Part shown: in pieces, positions 1-7,065 of the stretch
How the letters are laid out: every line of letters begins with the position of its first letter
Position numbering within the stretch: position 1 is the first letter of the stretch
NCBI GenBank assembly: GCA_903888485.1
Contig: CAISTS010000019.1
Location: forward strand, 1-56,300
Source: an uncultured bacterium
GTDB lineage: Bacteria; Pseudomonadota; Alphaproteobacteria; Rhodospirillales; Rhodospirillaceae
DNA length: 56,300 bases
Direction of reading: 5' to 3'
The notes under the pieces: generated by a model
What the model was told of the DNA's origin: nothing
Database searches by the model: none
What the model saw: only the letters and a program-made list of their open reading frames with translations
Translations under genes and position numbers: made by a program

Positions 1-102
1 AACACCAAGCGGCCCCATTCGGCGCTCGGCTATAGGCCGCCGGCGCCGGTGACCTATAGCCCGATTCCAGTACCAATCGAACAGAGCCAAAACATGCAGT
101 AG
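1..102 (+). CDS. IS3-family transposase, C-terminal end (partial)
   Basis: Reading frame 1 is open from the first base and stops at TAG 100-102. Its peptide contains NTKRPHSALGYRPPAP, the hallmark ending of the rve (DDE integrase) domain of IS3/IS481-type transposases (consensus YNxxRPHSxLGYxxP). Only the last 33 codons lie in the window; the catalytic DDE residues are upstream of it. The family call rests on this motif and on the element end that follows immediately. The exact IS group cannot be decided from this stub. Confidence 0.8.
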   Translation, partial: NTKRPHSALGYRPPAPVTYSPIPVPIEQSQNMQ

Positions 103-140
103 ACTAACATCACGAATGGTACAGAAAATCGGTCAGGTCA
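1..140 (+). mobile_element. Right end of an IS3-family insertion sequence
   Basis: The transposase stop is followed by about 38 bp ending in GGTCAGGTCA. Read outward this begins TGACCTGACC, the TG...CA type of terminus expected of IS3-family inverted repeats. I place the outer boundary at about base 140. The other end is outside the window, so the inverted-repeat partner and target duplication cannot be checked. The boundary lies inside the neighbouring protease gene. Confidence 0.6.
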
Positions 141-1708
141 ACCGAAGGACGGGCAAATGTTGCCGTCACTCTCTTTGCAACGTTCATGGCGAGGGTACAG
201 CTTGCAGCTCCGCTACAGTCCCCGGTCCAACCCATGAAGTTGTAGCCAGACGAAGGAGATGCGACTAGCGCAACTTGCTGCGTGTTTAGAAACGAAGCGC
301 TGCAGATTGCTGCGCAATTGATACCTGCGGGTGAACTGACAACTTGCCCGACACCTGCAACGCTGACAGTGAGTTCGGACGTTTGAACTTGGGCCACGCC
401 GGACGGTACATAGCTTTGCCACTGTTCGATTAGACTTTGATTGTAAGAGGAATACCAAGGTCCACCACCCCGACACTCGGGTACGCACTCGTTGCCGTAG
501 GATAAACTACCAACGAGCTCATAACTGTCTGTCGCAGCGAAATATGCGATGAACGGGCCGCCGCTGTCTCCCCCTGATGAGACGAGAGAAAATTCCTTCA
601 AACCTATGGAGTGGTAATAAGATGAATCGCTCGTTTCTCCGCCTATCGCGTGCCAAAGACCATAGTTTGAGCGACCTTGAACAATCCCGGCATAACCAAA
701 TCTATTTGCTCCTCCAATTTCGCCATAAACAATTGGAAGGAATGTGCCGGTATGAGTGAACGGCTGATCGAAATAAATAGCGGCAATGTCGTATTGGTAA
801 TCTCTGATTAAATGGCTGCTCGGACCTGAAAGTTCAGTCCATCTCTTTGTCGTTACGACCCGTGAACCCCTTTTCAAGCCAAAAGGCTGAGTGACGGTGC
901 CCCCAAAGCTTGTTTGGTTCTGGCCAGGAGCAAATTCGATTCGGTCAGCAAACCCATTGTTGTGCGTGAAGTCTCCACTGTGAACGCAATGACCGGCGGT
1001 GAGAACTACGTAGGGACTTACTAACGTGCCCGAGCAGCGAAAATTGCCATCCGAAGTTTCCCTTCCTTGAGAATCAAAAAACGTGAATTGGATAAATCCG
1101 ATTGTATTGTAGGGATAGGTTTGTGAATTTGGGAATCTGTCACGATTATCGCGTGACGTAGGAACCACAAACGATTGCTGTCGTTCGACTTCTCTTGAAG
1201 GACGTGGCGGGGGAGTATTTTTAGGAGGTTCCGACGTAAAATCTGTGTCTGCGCCAACGGAAGCCAAATCATCGTCAGAGGGTGGCATTAAGCTGGACGG
1301 CCGTTCTGACGTTGGCTCGTCTAATTTCATCATTGGAATTGGCTTATACTTTTCCAATTCCGCTGGATCTATTTCACGATAATCAGAATTGCGCTGCTGT
1401 TCCGATGTTCGCTCGCTTGGAGCGGTGAGCGCTCGGGAGCGGTTGAGGAAGTCGAGTGCCTCATCCTTACTTAGCGCCACCGCGCGCGGTGCCAGCAGTC
1501 GGATGCATCTCAGCGATGGAGGATCACCCGAGATTTCCTCGACGTAGTCGTAAAACTGGCCCTGAATTATTTGTCCGAGGTGCCTCTGCACAAGCGGCGA
1601 CGGTGAACTGGCTGCGCAATCATAATCGGTCAGATTGACGTCAGCCGCCACGAGCGCGGATGGCATCGAGGAAAGCAGCAGCCCTGCGAGAAAAATCCGC
1701 GGTTTCAT
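110..1708 (-). CDS. Secreted trypsin-like serine protease with C-terminal bacterial repeat domain, 3' end clipped by an IS
   Basis: This is a 532-residue exported protein. A Sec signal peptide (MKPRIFLAGLLLSSMPSALVA) is followed by a low-complexity Pro/Ser/Glu-rich pro-region to about residue 190. An S1 chymotrypsin-fold domain follows with all three catalytic motifs: His near 240 (LTAGHC), Asp near 305 (YDIAAI) and Ser near 382 (GGDSGGP). Residues about 445-520 (GYNFMGWTGDCSGA...VTATF) match the divergent InlB B-repeat-like 'bacterial repeat' domain of cell-surface proteins. The final nine residues, DLTDFLYHS, and the stop are encoded by the end of the adjacent IS, so the natural C terminus has been replaced. 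Base composition is much less G+C-rich than the core genes downstream, suggesting acquisition. Substrate unknown; catalytic function probably retained. Confidence 0.85.
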   Translation of the reverse strand: MKPRIFLAGLLLSSMPSALVAADVNLTDYDCAASSPSPLVQRHLGQIIQGQFYDYVEEISGDPPSLRCIRLLAPRAVALSKDEALDFLNRSRALTAPSERTSEQQRNSDYREIDPAELEKYKPIPMMKLDEPTSERPSSLMPPSDDDLASVGADTDFTSEPPKNTPPPRPSREVERQQSFVVPTSRDNRDRFPNSQTYPYNTIGFIQFTFFDSQGRETSDGNFRCSGTLVSPYVVLTAGHCVHSGDFTHNNGFADRIEFAPGQNQTSFGGTVTQPFGLKRGSRVVTTKRWTELSGPSSHLIRDYQYDIAAIYFDQPFTHTGTFLPIVYGEIGGANRFGYAGIVQGRSNYGLWHAIGGETSDSSYYHSIGLKEFSLVSSGGDSGGPFIAYFAATDSYELVGSLSYGNECVPECRGGGPWYSSYNQSLIEQWQSYVPSGVAQVQTSELTVSVAGVGQVVSSPAGINCAAICSASFLNTQQVALVASPSSGYNFMGWTGDCSGAASCTLAMNVAKRVTATFARPSVDLTDFLYHS

Positions 1709-1986
1709 GAAAACGTGTATCCGTTCTGCTGGACACGCTCTGATAGCAATAGTGGCATACCGCTACAATCAGTACTAGGTCGGTGTTTCTGTCGCCGCGC
1801 GTGGGCCATGCGAGCGGTCCCAGGACCGTTCTTGCACTCATGCCGCACCAGATCTTCTCGCTTGCGAGACGCAGACAGCGAGCGACGTCAAAAGGTATGC
1901 TTGAGTGGAAACCTATAGCGCGGCTCTGGTACCTATGAGGTACCTTTTCCAGCGTAGGTCGCCGGTTTTCAGGAACACGCACAAGG
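1709..1986. other. Gap with one small palindrome
   Basis: I see no supportable gene in these 278 bases. They should carry the promoter of the minus-strand protease. A perfect 7-bp palindrome with 3-nt spacer (GGTACCT / AGGTACC, 1928-1944) is followed by TTTT. The loop is very short, so it is as likely a protein-binding site as a terminator. Confidence 0.4.
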
Positions 1987-2023
1987 AAAATGGCCGGCTA
2001 TCTTATTGATAACCGGCCATTTT
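1987..2023 (-). terminator. Rho-independent terminator of tRNA-Pro (bidirectional)
   Basis: Arms AAAATGGCCGG (1987-1997) and CCGGCCATTTT (2013-2023) are perfectly complementary, and the inner TATC/GATA extends the stem. Read on the minus strand the hairpin ends in a T-run, 29 bp after the tRNA 3' end, so it should terminate the tRNA transcript. The symmetry lets it work in both directions. Confidence 0.8.
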
Positions 2024-2051
2024 TCACTCGGGAGTTTTGGGCTTTTTAGAA

Positions 2052-2128
2052 TGGTCGGAGCGAGAGGATTTGAACCTCCGGCCCCTGCCTCCCGAAAGCA
2101 GTGCTCTACCAGGCTGAGCTACGCTCCG
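2052..2128 (-). tRNA. tRNA-Pro (anticodon CGG)
   Basis: A 77-nt cloverleaf on the minus strand. The acceptor stem pairs CGGAGCG with CGCTCCG; the D arm contains AGCCTGGTAGA; the anticodon stem is CTGCT/GGCAG (one G-U pair) with loop TTCGGGA, giving anticodon CGG followed by the G37 typical of tRNA-Pro. The T loop is TTCAAAT, the discriminator is A and the 3' CCA is encoded. It reads CCG codons. Its 3' end points toward the low-G+C segment at 1-2050. Confidence 0.95.
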
Positions 2129-2140
2129 ACTGCGGGCGTG

Positions 2141-2170
2141 CTTATAGCCGCTCTGGGGCAGAGGGCGCAA
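2141..2170 (-). promoter_or_regulatory. Probable promoter of tRNA-Pro
   Basis: On the minus strand a TATAAG box (2141-2146) lies 12 nt upstream of the tRNA 5' end, with a TTGCGC -35-like hexamer (2165-2170) at an 18-bp spacing. This is a sigma-70-type arrangement at the expected distance; the -35 is a partial match. Confidence 0.5.
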
Positions 2171-2209
2171 GCCGGGAAGGGTGGCCGGAAAGCGTTTTTG
2201 GACAAGGCC

Positions 2210-2836
2210 TTAGGGGTTGCCCGCGGCGAGGATCGGTAAGGGCAGCGGGGTTCCGGCCGGCAGCGCCACCTCGGCGACATTCAGAGTCATCGAAACCGCG
2301 CCGTAATAGCCGTTCACCGCGATCAAGTCGGTCACGCCCTGCTCGCCGAAGGTCTCGCGCACTTTCTTGAACAAGGCATCGGGCACTTGGCCCTTGTTGC
2401 GGTGAAGCGCGACGCTGAAGTCGTAGACGAGTTCTTCGTCAGCCTTCATGCCGGTCGGGCGCTTGCCGGTGGCCAGCACCGCCGCGACATTCGGATTGAG
2501 CCCCGCTTTGAGCGCCAGCGGATGATGCACATACCATTCGTACTGCGAGGTCCATTCGCGCGCCGTGATCAGGATTGCGAACTCGTTCAAGTGATGTGGC
2601 AGGCTGGTGTTGAAGCGGATGTACTCGCCCACCTTCTGAAAACGGTCGGCGATTTCAGGGCTGCGCAGCCAGGCATTGAACGGTCCTTGGATCTGGCCGC
2701 GTGGGCCCGACAGGATCGCATCGGCCACTTTCTTCTGCGCCGGCGTCATGGTCTCCGGCGTGAGTAAGGGGAAGCGGTCTTCAGCCAACGCGGTGCTAGC
2801 GAGCACCACAAGCAAGAGCCCGGCAAATCGCTTCAT
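2210..2836 (-). CDS. Exported carboxymuconolactone decarboxylase-family protein
   Basis: A 208-residue protein with a signal peptide (MKRFAGLLLVVLASTALA). The mature part matches the carboxymuconolactone decarboxylase/AhpD-like fold, with the core stretch NEFAILITAREWTSQYEWYVHH. The AhpD redox CxxC is absent (ARE-WTS-QYEW instead), so a decarboxylase-like rather than peroxidase-reductase chemistry is more likely; the substrate is unknown. I chose the ATG at 2836 because it is preceded by AGGGAGA and starts the signal peptide. The frame is open 79 codons further upstream, but that part overlaps ispB and has no family similarity. A periplasmic location for this family is uncommon but seen in related proteins. 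Confidence 0.85.
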   Translation of the reverse strand: MKRFAGLLLVVLASTALAEDRFPLLTPETMTPAQKKVADAILSGPRGQIQGPFNAWLRSPEIADRFQKVGEYIRFNTSLPHHLNEFAILITAREWTSQYEWYVHHPLALKAGLNPNVAAVLATGKRPTGMKADEELVYDFSVALHRNKGQVPDALFKKVRETFGEQGVTDLIAVNGYYGAVSMTLNVAEVALPAGTPLPLPILAAGNP

Positions 2837-2859
2837 GGTGATTCTCCCTTGAGGTGAAT

Positions 2860-3879
2860 CTAGTATGCGCGCTCGATGCAGAAATCGATGATGTCCAAAA
2901 GCGCGGCCTTGACCGGGCTTTCGGGGAAGATGCCGAGCGCATCGCGCGCTACCGCACCATAATGCCGCGCGCGGTTGACGGTGTCGGCAAGGCTGTTGTG
3001 GCGCTTCATCAGTTCCATGGCGTGGGCGAGGTCGCCTTCGCTCTGCTCGAGGGCCTCCAGCGTGCGCTTCCAAAAGCCGCGCTCGCCGTCGTCGCCGCGC
3101 CGGAACGCAAGAATCACCGGCAGCGTGATCTTGCCCTCGCGGAAGTCGTCGCCCACGGTCTTGCCGAGCTCGGCCTGGCGCGCCGAGTAGTCGAGCACAT
3201 CGTCGATGAGCTGGAAGGCGATGCCAAGGTTGAGGCCATAAACGCGCAAAGCCTCTTCTTCCACGTCCGGGCGGTCCGCCACCACCGCGCCGATGCGCGC
3301 GGCCGCGGCGAACAGTTCCGCCGTCTTGGCTTGAATGACTTCGAGATACTGCGCTTCGCTGGTTTCGGTGTCGTTGGAGGTCAGCAGCTGGTGCACTTCG
3401 CCTTCGGCGATCACCGACGAGGCGCGCGACAGGATCTGCAGCACCTTGAGAGAGCCGTCCTCGACCATCAGCTCGAAGGCGCGGCTGAACAGGAAATCGC
3501 CCACCAGCACGCTCGACTGGTTTCCCCAGATCGCGTTGGCCGACGATTGCCCGCGCCGCAGTTCACTGTCATCGACTACGTCGTCATGCAGCAGTGTCGC
3601 GGTGTGGATGAACTCGACGCAGGTAGCGAGCTGGATCTGCCGCTCGCCGGGATATCCGCACAGCTTGGCCGCCGCGAGGGTCAGCATGGGGCGCAGGCGC
3701 TTGCCGCCGGCGGCCACGATGTGGCCGGCCAGCTGCGGAATCAAGGCCACCGGCGAGTGCATGCGCGCAACAATGGTGCGGTTGACGGCCTTCAGTTCCT
3801 CATCCACCAGATCCACCAGCGCATCCAGCGCCTTGGACTTTGCGCGTCGGCTGGCCTCTAAATTGACAATTGTCGCCAC
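2860..3879 (-). CDS. ispB: Octaprenyl (polyprenyl) diphosphate synthase
   Basis: A trans-type polyprenyl synthetase that extends farnesyl diphosphate with isopentenyl diphosphate to make the ubiquinone side chain. Both Asp-rich motifs are present: FARM DDVVD in LLHDDVVDDS and SARM DDVLD in QLIDDVLDY, together with GGKRLRP. The length of 339 residues from the GTG at 3879 fits the family (about 320-340). The open frame starts 37 codons further upstream, but those residues are basic low-complexity sequence overlapping the intergenic region. The GTG has only a weak purine stretch before it (GGGGTTAGAG). It is divergent from the DUF2007 gene across about 137 bp. Confidence 0.9.
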   Translation of the reverse strand: MATIVNLEASRRAKSKALDALVDLVDEELKAVNRTIVARMHSPVALIPQLAGHIVAAGGKRLRPMLTLAAAKLCGYPGERQIQLATCVEFIHTATLLHDDVVDDSELRRGQSSANAIWGNQSSVLVGDFLFSRAFELMVEDGSLKVLQILSRASSVIAEGEVHQLLTSNDTETSEAQYLEVIQAKTAELFAAAARIGAVVADRPDVEEEALRVYGLNLGIAFQLIDDVLDYSARQAELGKTVGDDFREGKITLPVILAFRRGDDGERGFWKRTLEALEQSEGDLAHAMELMKRHNSLADTVNRARHYGAVARDALGIFPESPVKAALLDIIDFCIERAY

Positions 3880-4016
3880 GACTCTAACCCCATAAAAACC
3901 CCGGGCGCGCGCCTGCTTCGGCAAGCCCCGCGCCACGCACAAATCCGTCCCCGACGGCGATATTACGACGCCCCATAAGGCTTGGGCCACCCTCTTTAAA
4001 CAGGTATTTTGGCAAC

Positions 4017-4226
4017 ATGGTCGAGCTCTTCCACACTCAGGATCCGGTGCTGTTGTCGGCGGTCAAGGCCGCATTGGCCGAGGCGGACATCCCCGCGGTT
4101 GAATTCGATGGGCCCGTGGCCGACATGTACGGCGCGCTGTTCCCCAAGCGCCTGATGGTGCTCGAGGACGATCTCGGCGCCGCGCGCATGATCCTGCACG
4201 GCCTGTGCCCCGAGTGTCTGGCGTGA
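4017..4226 (+). CDS. DUF2007 family small protein
   Basis: A 69-residue protein matching DUF2007 ('putative signal transducing protein'). The pattern MVELFHTQDPVLLSAVKAAL followed by a DIPAVEFDGPVADMYG segment and a CPEC near the C terminus is typical. Its molecular role is not established. Its stop TGA overlaps the GTG start of the following methyltransferase (GTGA), indicating translational coupling. Confidence 0.85.
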   Translation: MVELFHTQDPVLLSAVKAALAEADIPAVEFDGPVADMYGALFPKRLMVLEDDLGAARMILHGLCPECLA

Positions 4227-4948
4227 ACGCCACCACCGATCGCATGCTCGGCGGACGCGTGATCGTGCGCCAGCCGGAAAGCGGCTACCGCGCCGCCGTC
4301 GATCCTATTCTGCTTGCCGCCGCCGTGCGCGCCACGCCTGGACAAAAAGTTCTCGATGCCGGCTGCGGCGCCGGCGCGGCCATGTTCTGCCTTGCGGCGC
4401 GCGTGCCGGGGCTCGCGGTCACGGGGCTGGAGTTCCAGCACGCTTACGCCGTGCTGGCGGGCGAGGGGATCGCGCTCAACAAACTCAGCGACACTTTCAT
4501 CATCACCGGCGACGTGCTGCGCCCGCCGCCGGACATGCTGAACACCTTCGACATCGTGCTCACCAATCCGCCCTATGGTGAGTCGGGCACGCCGCCGCCC
4601 GACCCGGGTCTCGCCATCGCGCATATGGAAGGCGAGGCCGACGTTGCGGCCTGGATCCGGGCGTGCCTTGCGTTCCTGAAGCCCAAAGGACGCCTCGTGA
4701 TGATCCATCGCGCCGACCGCCTGTCCGATATCCTGGCCGCCTTGCACGCCGGCAACACGGGTGACGTGCGCATCTTCCCGATTTTTCCGAAAGCCGGCGA
4801 ACCCGCACGGCGAGTCATTGTCGATGCCGGCAAGGGTCGCCGCTCGCCGGATACTTTGTTACCCGGTCTCGTGCTGCATGAAGCGGGCGGAGCCTATACG
4901 ATGGTCGCGGACGGGGTGCTGCGAAATGCCGCCGCCCTCGGCATTTGA
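4223..4948 (+). CDS. TrmN6-like tRNA1(Val) N6-adenine methyltransferase
   Basis: A class I SAM-dependent methyltransferase of 241 residues. The SAM-binding motif is VLDAGCGAGAA (about residues 37-47) and the catalytic motif NPPY (LTNPPYGES, near residue 115) is typical of N6-adenine methyltransferases. Overall it resembles the YfiC/TrmN6 group that modifies A37 of tRNA-Val. I chose the GTG at 4223 because it overlaps the preceding stop as GTGA; a GTG at 4205 is also in frame. An RNA target is inferred from the family; an alternative is another N6-adenine or protein-glutamine substrate. Confidence 0.8.
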   Translation: MNATTDRMLGGRVIVRQPESGYRAAVDPILLAAAVRATPGQKVLDAGCGAGAAMFCLAARVPGLAVTGLEFQHAYAVLAGEGIALNKLSDTFIITGDVLRPPPDMLNTFDIVLTNPPYGESGTPPPDPGLAIAHMEGEADVAAWIRACLAFLKPKGRLVMIHRADRLSDILAALHAGNTGDVRIFPIFPKAGEPARRVIVDAGKGRRSPDTLLPGLVLHEAGGAYTMVADGVLRNAAALGI

Positions 4949-4963
4949 TCTTAGGAAACATCC

Positions 4964-5527
4964 ATGAGTGAACGGCGCAGGAACGCACAAGCGTTGGGGG
5001 TTCAGCCCATAGCGAAGATGTTCGCGATCGTTCCCGTGGTGCTGATCGCGGCGGCCTGTATCGCCTTTGCCTTCGGCTGGCGGCTTGAGGGCCGTAAACC
5101 GCTGGATATGAGTTGGCGCACCCTTACGACCGACAGCAACTTCAGCGTCATGGCGCCCGGCATTTTCATCGTGAGCCCCGAGACGATGGCCTTCAGCGGA
5201 GAAGAAGCGAAGGGTTTCAACTACGCCGTCTCTGACCGGGGGGTGATGCTCAGTGTCTCGGTCACGCCGATCCCGGACAGCGACACACGTCCGCTCGAAC
5301 AGGTCGCCGCCAGCCTCGGCGCGGGCAACGTCGAAGGCCTGCCGGGCGTGGGTGGCAAGCCGGCGTTTCAACGCGACTTCCTGCAGCAAGGGCGCAGGAC
5401 ACAGGTGCGGGTGATCTTCCAGGACCGGAAGGTCTATCAATTGGTGGTCACGGCCCCGGCCGAACGGTTCCCGGCGGCGGATGCCGAGAAATTCTTTGGC
5501 TCTTTCCGCGTGCTGCCAACGCCCTAA
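4964..5527 (+). CDS. Membrane-anchored hypothetical protein
   Basis: A 187-residue protein not assigned to a named family. A short basic N terminus precedes one transmembrane helix (about residues 19-42, MFAIVPVVLIAAACIAFAF). The rest is predicted extracytoplasmic and beta-rich. The ending AERFPAADAEKFFGSFRVLP resembles the tail of proteins with a PsbP-like or 'SHOCT-less' lipoprotein fold, but this is weak. The ATG is preceded by TTAGGAAAC. It follows the methyltransferase by 15 bp and probably shares its transcript. Its stop overlaps the end of the amidohydrolase remnant on the other strand. Confidence 0.7.
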   Translation: MSERRRNAQALGVQPIAKMFAIVPVVLIAAACIAFAFGWRLEGRKPLDMSWRTLTTDSNFSVMAPGIFIVSPETMAFSGEEAKGFNYAVSDRGVMLSVSVTPIPDSDTRPLEQVAASLGAGNVEGLPGVGGKPAFQRDFLQQGRRTQVRVIFQDRKVYQLVVTAPAERFPAADAEKFFGSFRVLPTP

Positions 5528-5738
5528 GGCTTCGTCTCTAGGCGGAAAAAGCGCGCCGCATTGTCGTGCAGAATGTCGCGCTTTTGCTCCGCGCTCAAGA
5601 AGCCCGCCTCCTTGATGGCCGCAATGCCTTCGTTCAGTGTGCGTGCGGCGCATGAAAATGCACATCGATCACGCGCTCTGGCTCCGCCGCCTGCGCGAAC
5701 AGAGGTGCGAGAAGAAGAACCGCGGCCACCCACGTCAT
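5524..5738 (-). pseudogene. Internally deleted exported amidohydrolase
   Basis: From the ATG at 5738 the minus strand encodes a signal peptide (MTWVAAVLLLAPLFAQAAE) followed by RVIDVHFHA, the start of an amidohydrolase barrel with its metal-binding HxH. After about 34 codons this frame hits a stop. A different frame then continues with TLNEGIAAIKEAGFLSAEQK and DILHDNAARFF, the usual C terminus of amidohydrolase-2-type enzymes (metal-dependent TIM-barrel hydrolases). Everything between, roughly 250 residues, is missing and the junction (around 5640-5650) changes frame. I read this as a single internal deletion in a once functional gene. Confidence 0.75.
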
Positions 5739-5836
5739 GCTGCCGACCGAATGAATTGCTACAATCCGCAGCACATACCGAAATAGTCGCGTCCGCCGGC
5801 CTTTCGCAGCACGTACCCGCGCCCTATATTTAAGGC

Positions 5837-6721
5837 ATGAGCCTTCCCGAAGCTCTCAACGACCTCTTTGCCCGCTACGGCATTGGCAACCGGCGCACGC
5901 CGGCGCCGGCTGTTGCGGTGCTGCGCCTTTCCGGCGTCATTGGCCGGGCTGGTTTTGGGCGGCGCGGGCTCACCGCCGCAGTGCTCGAACCGCTCATCAA
6001 GCGCGCGTTCTCGCGCCAAGTGCGTGCGGTTGCGCTGGTGATCAATTCGCCCGGTGGATCGCCCGTACAGTCGGCGCAGATCGCGAGCCTCGTTCGCTTT
6101 TATTCGCAGGACAAGAAGATCCCGGTTTTCGCCTTCGCCGAGGACGTCGCGGCTTCGGGCGGTTACTGGCTCGCGCTCGCGGGCGATGAGGTCTACGCCG
6201 ATCCCATGTCGATCATCGGCTCCATCGGCGTCGTCTCGGCGGGCTTCGGCTTCCAAGAACTCATTGCCAAGATCGGCGTCGAGCGGCGCGTGCACACGCA
6301 AGGCGAGCGCAAAAGCATGCTCGATCCCTTCCGGCCCGAAGATCCCGACGATGTGCGCCGCCTTTCGGAAATTCAGGCGGAGATCCATTCCGAGTTCAAG
6401 AAGTTCGTGCGCGCGCGGCGCGGCGAACGACTGACCGCCGGCGACGAGACCTTGTTCAACGGCGACATCTGGGCCGGTGAACGTGCGCTGGCCCTCGGTC
6501 TCATCGATGGCCTGGGCGACATGCGCACGATCATGCGCAAGAAGTACGGCTCCGAGGTGCGCTTTGTGAACGTCGAGCGTCCCGCCGGCTGGTTAGAGCG
6601 CAAGTTCGGCCGCTTCCTGCCGGGCGCGAGCATGGGCTCTGATGACGTCGCGGGCGGCTGGGCCGGCGATATCTTGGCCGCTGTCGAAGAACGCGCACTT
6701 TGGTCGCGGTTCGGGCTATAA
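5837..6721 (+). CDS. S49-family signal peptide peptidase-like serine protease
   Basis: A 294-residue protein of the SppA/SohB (MEROPS S49) family, which cleaves membrane-embedded or signal-peptide fragments using a Ser-Lys dyad. The probable nucleophile is in EDVAASGGYWLAL (near residue 106), and the general-base Lys is in QGERKSMLDPF (near residue 159). INSPGGSP and SIIGSIGVV are also family signatures. There is no clear N-terminal transmembrane helix, unlike SppA, so it is the short single-domain form. A zinc-ribbon membrane protein follows after 7 bp. Confidence 0.88.
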   Translation: MSLPEALNDLFARYGIGNRRTPAPAVAVLRLSGVIGRAGFGRRGLTAAVLEPLIKRAFSRQVRAVALVINSPGGSPVQSAQIASLVRFYSQDKKIPVFAFAEDVAASGGYWLALAGDEVYADPMSIIGSIGVVSAGFGFQELIAKIGVERRVHTQGERKSMLDPFRPEDPDDVRRLSEIQAEIHSEFKKFVRARRGERLTAGDETLFNGDIWAGERALALGLIDGLGDMRTIMRKKYGSEVRFVNVERPAGWLERKFGRFLPGASMGSDDVAGGWAGDILAAVEERALWSRFGL

Positions 6722-6728
6722 ACGGTTC

Positions 6729-6974
6729 ATGCTCAGTCTCGTCAAAATCCTTTTCACCGTCGCCGTGGTCTACCTCGTTTGGGTCGGTTTCAAATACCGC
6801 CGGCGCATCTCGGAGATTTCCAAGCACGTGATGGAAGAGAAGGCGCGGGCCGCCCGCGCCGCCGAGACCGCGGCCCGCAAGCCCGGCACGCCCGTGGCCC
6901 AGGATCTGGTGCCGTGTCCGCGCTGCGGCTCCTACATCGCCGCCGGGACCCGCTGCGCTTGCGAAAAGGCCTGA
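6729..6974 (+). CDS. Small membrane protein with C-terminal zinc-ribbon-like cysteines
   Basis: An 81-residue protein. One transmembrane helix (MLSLVKILFTVAVVYLVWVG) is followed by a charged Ala/Arg/Glu-rich helical stretch. The C terminus is CPRCGSYIAAGTRCAC, a CxxC...CxC arrangement that could hold zinc. The ATG at 6729 was chosen because the frame upstream overlaps the S49 peptidase gene. It is probably co-transcribed with that peptidase; the pairing suggests a membrane partner, which is inference. It resembles PP0621-type small proteins. Confidence 0.7.
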   Translation: MLSLVKILFTVAVVYLVWVGFKYRRRISEISKHVMEEKARAARAAETAARKPGTPVAQDLVPCPRCGSYIAAGTRCACEKA

Positions 6975-7065
6975 AACCAGCGGAAAACGCCGGTTTTTCC
7001 GCCGCTTACGCTTGATTCCCTCCGCGCGCGCCGTTAGCTTCCGCCCCTTCGGAGAGGAATGAGCG

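Noticed and set aside
2837..3073. 79-codon N-terminal extension of the carboxymuconolactone decarboxylase-like gene
   Set aside because: Overlaps ispB and precedes an obvious signal peptide with its own ribosome-binding site.
6779..7015. 78-codon plus ORF overlapping the zinc-ribbon protein
   Set aside because: Arg-rich shadow frame of the real small gene at 6729-6974.
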